Positions 39,240-45,952 of a stretch of DNA of 45,952 nucleotides are shown piece after piece. The translations under genes were made by a program, and so were the position numbers. A model generated the notes under the pieces. That model was given only the letters and a program-made list of their open reading frames with translations. It searched no databases and had not been told where the DNA came from. Positions within the stretch are counted from its first letter, which is position 1. Every line of letters begins with the position of its first letter. Origin of the DNA: Zygnema circumcarinatum (Eukaryota > Streptophyta > Zygnematophyceae > Zygnematales > Zygnemataceae); assembly GCA_037447605.1 (NCBI GenBank), contig CM074809.1, positions 202,569 to 248,520 on the forward strand. Direction: 5' to 3'.

Positions 39240-39505
39240 GCCACCTCACCAAAAAGAGCGACGTCTACTCCTTCGGCGTGCTCCTATTGGAGCTCCTCTC
39301 CGCCTTGGCGGAGTCGTACATGGCCCCGCGGGAAATAAATTTAAGGGAGCTTATGGACGCGGCCCTGGAAGGAAATTATTTTCAATTAGAGGCCTCCAAG
39401 ATGGCGCTTCTTGCCAGGCACTGCCCGCAATTGGACTCCGAATTTCGACCGGAAATGTGCGACCTTTTGAGGTCCATGGAGGCCATAGTTTCGAGGGGGG
39501 GCTGA
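39240..39505 (+). pseudogene. orphan last exon of a receptor-like protein kinase
   Basis: Opens after CTCAG in phase 1 and reads 88 residues to TGA. It starts at kinase subdomain IX (GHLTKKSDVYSFGVLLLELL), with the invariant Asp of DVYSFG, and reaches the subdomain XI Arg in EFRPEMCDLL near the end. This is the last quarter of a plant RLK/Pelle kinase domain. Subdomains I-VIII (P-loop, catalytic HRD and DFG) are nowhere in the window. Either upstream exons are lost in the gap at 38443-38452, or this is a decayed or duplicated fragment. A stop-free frame with a good acceptor argues for a recent origin or a real gene missing its front. Confidence 0.75.
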
Positions 39506-40711
39506 ATGAAGGGCGGAAGGTTTTTTAACTAGCTCTTCTTGTTCGTTTTACTTTGTTGTTTAATTCTGTTAATTTAAAAAAAAAATGGGTTATTTATTGG
39601 AGGAGATGAGTGAAGAGAGGGAGAAGGGAAGAGAGGGTAGAGGGAGAGAGAGAAGAGGAGGGCAGGTCACGGTATGGACATCCCTTCGACTCGATCTTGT
39701 TAATGCGAACAGAGGCAAGCAAAATGTACCCATTTTTAGTTTCTAGGTTAATTCTTTAGAGGAGGTAGAAGGCAGATTTTTGGTCCACTTTCGCAATTAT
39801 TTAAAAATAACAGTGAGGAAAATAGAAAGGGCAGTCGAGAAATAGTGCAGAGGCTCGGTTCTCGCAGTCCTTGTCGAGAGAGAGAAGAGAGTAGAGAGAG
39901 TAGAGAGAGAAGGGATACGTGAGAGAGAGAGAGAGTGGAGGAGGACTAGAGGGTCTGGAGGGCCTCCTCCTCCTTTAGAAAGGCAGAGCCCACAACCCCA
40001 CAGGGGCCTCCCTGTTCACCTTTAGAGAACCATGTGCTTTGGTCGATATGGCATTCACACTGCGCTTGACTTGCGAGTGGTTTGGTCTTTCATGTGACCA
40101 TATTTCGCTAACAATGTGTTCGAGCTTGTGGCATGGCATGGTGCGGATGGCATGGCATGGTACGGATGGCATGGCATGTCTCTAATGGTGTAACATCCAT
40201 TCAGCTTTCATTTCACCTGTTAGGAACTAGACATCATAGCCATGCCATGCCATGCCATGCAATGTGCGAACAACCATGTTGTGGAAATGGTCCACACGCC
40301 AAAGGCCGAGCCTAGAGACAGCATGGGCGCCAACCTCCCCAACACGATGGCATGAATGGCATGGATGGTCCTTGCCGAGCCTCCCCCACCTCCCCTCCCT
40401 AGCGCCCCTCGTGGGGAACCCCAAGAGTTTCGAAAACTTGAAAAAATTGTCCTACCACGACGTGCATAACAAAACGACGTGACGTGACGTGACGTGACCC
40501 GTGATGTCGTACCCTAAAACCCTGAGCAGGTGGGTTCGTTCTGAACCCTGCGCCCTCTCCTTCCTGCCCGCTCACGCAAAGGGCGGAATCCGGAGGGGTT
40601 TTAAAGGGCCGCCGCCGACCCCTGCTGGTGCCTCCCTCGGCGGGGACGGATTAGGGTTTAGGGGAGGATTAGGGTTCAAGAGTGGATTAGGGTTCAGCAA
40701 CCGCCTTGGCC
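39506..40711. other. spacer upstream of the 2-isopropylmalate synthase gene
   Basis: Contains GA-rich patches (39600-39660 and 39880-39960), the GGCATGG inverted-repeat region at 40131-40260, a GACGT repeat (GACGTGACGTGACGTGACGTGACC, with ACGT cores) at 40473-40499, and TTAGGGTTTAGG words at 40651-40695 just before the ATG. No gene is seen. Confidence 0.55.
40131..40260. repeat. GGCATGGCATGG direct repeats with a CCATGCC inverted arm
   Basis: Three GGCATGGCATG(G) pairs at 40132-40174 face four CATGC/CCATGCC copies at 40241-40260, about 70 bases away. Transcribed, the arms could form a long imperfect hairpin. Confidence 0.65.
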
Positions 40712-43700
40712 ATGGCGGCGCTCCACGCCCCCCTCGCCGCTCTGCGCTCCGACGCCCTGCTGTGGCGGGAGAGCACGTCCGCCCTGCCACGTGGCATGCA
40801 GGTAGCCTGCCAGCTGGCCGGCTCCCAGACCTCCGCCTTCCTCGTCAGAGAGGAGCCCTCGGCCGCAGCCGCCGCACTCGTGCCGCGCCGGAGAGCGCCA
40901 CGTGTCCACCTGACTCCTTGCCACGTGTCCAACTCCGCCTCCTCCCCCCCCTCCCCCTCTCCATCCCCCTCTCCATCCCCCTCTCCCTCTCCTTCTCCCT
41001 CTCCCTCTCCCTCCCTCTCCGCGGTGAAGCGGCCCCTCTACCACCCCAGCCGCATCTCCGACCCGAACTATGTCCGCATCTTCGACACGACCCTCCGCGA
41101 CGGCGAGCAGTCCCCCGGGGCGACGCTCACCAGCAAAGAGAAACTCGACATAGCGCGGCAGCTGGCGAAGCTGGGAGTCGACATTATCGAGGCCGGCTAC
41201 CCGCTCGCTTCTCCCGGCGATCTGGAGGCCGTGAAGGGCATCGCACGGGAGGTGGGGTGCCAGGTGTCAGCCGATGGCTATGTCCCCGTAATCTGCGCCC
41301 TATCCCGCTGCAACAAGGCGGACATAGACGCGGCGTGGGAGGGCGTGAGGGGCGCTCTGAGGCCGCGCATTCACACGTTCATCGCGACGAGCGCGGTGCA
41401 CATGGAGCACAAGCTCAGGAAGACGCCGGACGAGGTGGTGAGCATAGCCGCCTCCATGGTGGCGTACGCGCGGAGCTTGGGGTGTGAGGATATCGAGTTT
41501 AGTCCCGAGGACGCGGGCAGGTAAGGGAGGGAGGGAGGGAGGAAGGAAGGGAGGGAGGGAGGGAGGGGAGGGAGGGAGAAAGGGAGAGAGGAGTGATAGT
41601 GGGGGGAGGGAGGAGTGATAGTGGGGGGAGGGGAAGCGGGAAGGGGGAAGGGGAGGAGAGGGGAGTTGGGGAGGGGAGGGGAGGAGGGAGGTAGGGAGGT
41701 GGAAGGAGGTAGATGGGGGAGGGGAAGGGGAAAGGGGAAGGGGAGGAGAGGGAAATGGGGAAGGGGGGGGGGGGGAAGAGGGACGTAGGGAAGGGGGAGA
41801 AAGAGCGGGAGAGGTGGCGATGGCGATGGCGGGCGAGGAGGGAGTGGGTGGGCATGGGAGAGGGGAAAACGGGGGGGGATGGAAGCGGATTGAGTAGGGG
41901 AAGGGGAAAGGGAGGGGGACGAATAGGAGGTGGGATGGGGGGAGGTGGAAGGAGGAGGTTCAGGAAAAGATGTTAGTGTTGAAGTTGAAGGGTGCGAGAG
42001 GGGGAAGGGTGGAAGGTGGGGAAGGGGGAAGCAAAGGGAAGGAGTAGGAGAAGGAGAAGCTGAAAGGGCGAGGGAGGAGGGGGAGAGGGAGTCGGAGGCT
42101 AAAGGGGAAATCGCATCTTCTATCAATTTCCTCTTCTGTATGTACCTTTCCTTTTTTTTCCCATCCGACGTATCTCTGATTGGAATGTGGTGCTCCTCCG
42201 CAGGTCTGATCCGGAATTTCTGTGTCGGATTTTGGGAGAAGTTATAAAGGCAGGCGCCACGACTTTGAATATTCCCGACACTGTGGGGTACTGCATGCCC
42301 GCGGAATTTGGAGAACTGATCGCATATATTAAAGCGAATACGCCGGGGGCCGAGAATGTAATTATTTCTACGCATTGTCAAAATGACCTCGGCCTCGCCA
42401 CAGCAAATACCTTGGCGGTGAGTTTTGTCGCTAAAAACTCGAAGCTCGGCATAGACATTTTTTTTCTTCTGATTTTTTTTGAAGATGTGTGTGTAGCGTA
42501 AATTCGATTATCTTCACTTTTTTATTCGTTTGCTGATTTTGGCACGTGGCAAGCTTGCAGGGGGCCAAGGCCGGGGCTCGCCAGCTGGAGGTTACGATCA
42601 ACGGAATTGGAGAGCGCGCAGGGAACGCCTCGTTGGAGGAGGTATACTTGTTCTTGTTCTATAAGAAGATTAAGGGAGAGAGATGAGTATAGTGGAGGGA
42701 GACGGAGTGAGGGAGAGGGAGGGAGTCAAGGAAAGAGAGCTTTTTAGGCGTTTAGGGCTTTTTAGATTTCTTAATAATTAAGTCGTTTTGAATTTGCAGG
42801 TGGTAATGGCGATCCGATGTCGCGGAACGGAGCAGTTTGAGGGTCTTTACACTGGAATAGATACTCGGCATATCACCAAAGCTTCACGCATGGTGAGGTT
42901 AAATCCTAAAAAGCTTTTTAACCTTAAATCTTCGTTAAAGATTTTCAAAGGGTCCTGCGACCAACAAACCAACCAACCAACCAACCTTGGAAAACCTTCA
43001 GTTTTTTCAACCTTGAAAGCACGAACTTTTTGAAGCTATAAATTAAGACAAAAGGGGAGTTTTAGGGAAGACTGAAAAGGGCCTAAGGAGGAGGGTACAA
43101 TGTAATGACAAACTTATAATTTTCCATTTTTTAAGTGGGAGCCAATGGGAGGTGGACAGGTGGCAGAAAGCACGGGCATGATGGTGCAGCCCCACAAGGC
43201 CATTGTGGGAGCGAACGCGTTTGCACATGAGAGCGGGATTCATCAGGTCAGAACTGAGCCTCACACTTGGAACCTTTCTCTGTTTGAAATATCATTGTGT
43301 GAACTGGAATCTATACATATATATTCATATATTAGCGAACGTGTCGAGAATGTACGTTCAAAATTTGAGCGAAGAATTGAAGTAGATATACCTTAAACAA
43401 AGTCTCTCAGAAGCCTTTATCTTCTCCTCTCACCACTCTCTCTTGCATCACTTAGACCTCCCCAATTCCAGGATCTAAGATTCTTAAGACATCTAGCCTT
43501 CTGCAATGTTAGGGTTCAGAAAACTGTAGAGCTTTAGGGCTCAGAATTTCAAGGTTTTGGTGGTGTACGTGTGCAGGACGGCATGCTGAAATTTAAGGGC
43601 ACATATGAAATTATTTCTCCGGAGGACATTGGTCTTGTGAGATCGGACGAGGCCGGACTCGTGATGGGCAAGCACAGGTGCTGCCTTCGAGCCTTGTAGC

Positions 43701-45952
43701 GGAACCGATATCCAAATCGATATAATTTTTTTTTTTAACAGTTTCAAAGGAACTCATGCTCAAAATGATGACGAATGTTTTCTAAATTTTAGTCATTTTC
43801 TATATATTCATCTCTGCCCCTTTTCCGCCTTTCTGACTTTCTTGCAGTGGGCGCCATGCACTGAGGACACGACTTCAGCAGGTAACTGCACTGCATGCTG
43901 CTGCTACATACATGCAATCCTCGCTCTCTGACTCCCTCCTTGTTCCTTCCTTTCTTCCACTCTCTCCTTTCTTTCTCTCTCTCTTCCCCCTCGGCCCCCC
44001 TCTGCCTCCCTTCCCCTCTCTCTCCTGTCCCTCCGCTCTCTCCTACTTTCTCCCTTCCTCTCTCCCTTTGCCCCTCCCTCTCTGTCCCTTCCCCCCTCTC
44101 GCTCTCTCCCCCTCTCTTTCCCTCTGCCCCGCTCCTCTTCGCTCCCCCTCTCCCTCCCCTCCCCTCTCTCCCTGTGGCTGTCCAACCTTACCTGACCTAA
44201 TCTAAGTCTCTTGATGGGCCACAGCTGGGCTATGAATTGGAAGCAAAGGAGCTCGACGATGTATTCAAACGCTTCAAAGCCGTAGCAGACAAGAAGAAGG
44301 TTTGAAATTTTGACCTAATCTTAAATGAAGTGCTGCATGAGAGATATTCCTCATTTTCTCATCCAAAAAAAGCAATGTAGACTAACGATTTTTGTACTTC
44401 TCTGCTGTGTCGTCAGAATCTGCAAGACGAGGATCTGGAAGCGCTGCTTTCTGATGAAGTCTTTCAGCCGGAGGTTGTGTGGCGCCTTGCGGACTTGCAG
44501 GTGATGCGAAAACAAAAAAATGTTAGGGTTAGAGAGAGAGAGGGAGAGAGAGTGAGAGAGAGCGGGAGAGAGAGAGAGAGAGAGGGGAAGACAATGGTGG
44601 GTCCTATATTGCTTCGAGTTTGTCAGGCTTAGGATCCCAAGAATGGAACGATACTTAATATGTTTTGTTTATTTTTTTGTAAAAAATGGTCTTTTTGCAG
44701 GTGGTTTGTGGAACTATGGGGCTGCCGACCGCCACAGTTAAACTGATTGGCCCCGACGGAATGGAGCATGTGAATGTGGGGGTGGGGGCGGGCCCGGTGG
44801 ATGCAGCCTACAAGGCCATTAATAACATTGTGAAGGTGAGGAAGAGAAAGGGAAGGAAAGAGAGAGTGAGAGAGAGAGGGATCGGGAGAGAGAGGGGGAG
44901 AGAGAGATAGAGGGAGTGGGGGAGAGGGAGGGGGGAAGGGGGAGGGAGGGGGAGGGGAGGAGGGGAGGGGAGGGAGGGAGAGTGGCCTGGCCAGGGGGGC
45001 GAGGCGGGGCGAATGGGGGGAGAGGTGATGAATGGGGGGTTGGTAGGCGGGCAAGGAGAGCAGGGCAAGCGTTGCAGGAATAGGAGCCTGACGGAATCAC
45101 AGAAGAAAAAGAGCGGAATTGACCCTACAGTTGCAGTTTAGAAAAAACAGAAAACCCCAAAACTCAAACCCTAAGGACCCAAGCCCTAACATCCACAACA
45201 CACACCCTCCGAGTGTACAACCACCCTGAGCCCCCCTAAACCCTAAACCCTGAGACTTGAGCCCTGACCCCTCTCTCCTCACCCCTCACCCCTCACCCCT
45301 CACCCCTCACCCCTCACCCCTCACCCCTCACCCCTCACCCCTCACCCCTCACCCCTCACCCCTCACCCCTCACCCCTCACCCCTCACCCCTCACCCCTCA
45401 CCCCTCACCCCTCACCCCTCACCCCTCACCCCTGAACCCTGAACCCTGGGTGGGCGTGCAGGCGGAGGTGGCCCTTCAGGAGTACTCGATGACGGCGGTG
45501 ACGGAGGGCATCGACGCCCTCGCGTGCACGCGCGTGCAGATCCGCCTCCTTGAGGAGGCGCCCGCCGCGGTGCACGCGCAGAGGGGCGCCGTGGAGAGGA
45601 GCTTCAGGTACTGGCCATGGGGGGGGTAAAGGCTTTAGGGTTGTTAGGGTTTTTAGGGTTTCTAGGGTTTTTAGGGTTTCAAGGGTTTCTAGGGTTTTTA
45701 GTGTTTTAGAAAATGAACTGGGGGGGGGGGGGGAACTAATATGACTCTCGAGCGCTTAGGAGCTGTTTGCAATTTTTTCTGATTTGCCAATATTTGGACG
45801 AGTTGTTGATGACGTGGCGCCATCCCATTGGCTGGCAGCGGGAGCGGTGCTGACGAGGACATCGTGGTGTCGAGCGCGCGTGCTTACATCAGCGCCATCA
45901 ACAAGATGTTGGGCTTCCTTAGATCGCGCAAGACTGAGAGTGTGGAGGCGAA
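40712..45952 (+). CDS. IPMS: 2-isopropylmalate synthase, plastid type (3' end outside window)
   Basis: Condenses acetyl-CoA with 2-oxoisovalerate, the first committed step of leucine synthesis, normally in the plastid. Exons: 40712-41520, 42204-42417, 42561-42641, 42800-42892, 43160-43246, 43577-43677, 43848-43881, 44225-44299, 44417-44500, 44701-44835, 45462-45607, 45839-end. All junctions keep frame, giving 657 residues so far against about 630 in Arabidopsis, so only a few codons are missing. The N-terminal about 75 residues are rich in Ala, Ser and Arg (transit-like), then a Ser-Pro repeat (about 78-102). Catalytic motifs: [12 protein letters not shown] with Arg129 and Asp130, STHCQNDLG near 325-333, [10 protein letters not shown], and [23 protein letters not shown]. 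Exons 9-12 form the LeuA regulatory domain ([15 protein letters not shown]), the leucine feedback site in this family. Its presence argues for IPMS over methylthioalkylmalate synthase, which lacks it. Intron 10 carries a CACCCCT array. Confidence 0.95.
45279..45433 (+). repeat. CACCCCT heptamer array, about 22 copies, in IPMS intron 10
   Basis: Near-perfect 7-bp units run from 45279 to about 45433, flanked on the left by CCCTAAACCCTAAACCCTGAG and on the right by CCTGAACCCTGAACCCTGG. The array ends 28 bases before the exon 11 acceptor at 45461. The repeated Leu-Thr-Pro-His-Pro-Ser frame across it is an artefact. Confidence 0.95.
45635..45705 (+). repeat. degenerate TTTTAGGG/TTTCTAGGG repeat in IPMS intron 11
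   Basis: Seven or more AGGGTTT words spaced 8-10 bases apart (TTAGGGTTTTTAGGGTTTCTAGGG). They are telomere-like but with a stretched period. Confidence 0.8.

Noticed and set aside
45257-45442. Regular Leu-Thr-Pro-His-Pro-Ser repeat protein
   Set aside because: Produced by the CACCCCT heptamer array inside an IPMS intron; flanking exons splice over it in frame.

Overview
The window is nuclear DNA from a streptophyte, most likely a green alga or early-diverging land-plant relative; no closer placement can be made from sequence alone. The evidence is spliceosomal GT-AG introns in every larger gene, plant-type versions of MSH6, apyrase, a CUE-domain protein, an EMB2421-like FAD monooxygenase and plastid-type 2-isopropylmalate synthase, and scattered TTTAGGG/CCCTAAA words. 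Introns and spacers are saturated with (GA)n/(CT)n and GGGA-type simple repeats, which produce many long but meaningless open frames on both strands. Two runs of 10 N (20340-20349 and 38443-38452) are assembly gaps.

Layout. 256-5436 (+): 3' part of MSH6. 6148-6453 (-): small one-exon predicted membrane protein. 8283-13583 (+): membrane-anchored apyrase, nine exons. 14992-17659 (+): CUE/UBA-like protein with a polyglutamine tract, five exons. 18496-24843 (-): FAD-dependent monooxygenase, eleven exons. 25770-30013 (-): unrecognised protein of about 250 residues with an N-terminal membrane segment, nine tentative exons. 31768-38372 (+): a secreted mosaic protein with a beta-trefoil (ricin-B-type) lectin, a papain-like C1A peptidase, two EGF-like modules and about four LysM modules. 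39240-39505 (+): orphan last exon of a receptor-like kinase. 40712-45952 (+): 2-isopropylmalate synthase, running off the right edge. Exon phases were checked by hand for every multi-exon model and all close in frame.

The genes do not form a pathway; they are independent eukaryotic genes for DNA repair, extracellular or Golgi nucleotide hydrolysis, ubiquitin binding, redox chemistry, cell-surface glycan or protein processing and leucine biosynthesis. The most interesting object is the lectin-protease-EGF-LysM mosaic, followed by dense GTAC-core clusters upstream of the apyrase and CUE genes, an exon-by-exon GC mosaic inside single genes, and short-period repeat arrays (TTAGGG, CACCCCT, CCTTAAA and a 20-bp minisatellite) in introns and a promoter.
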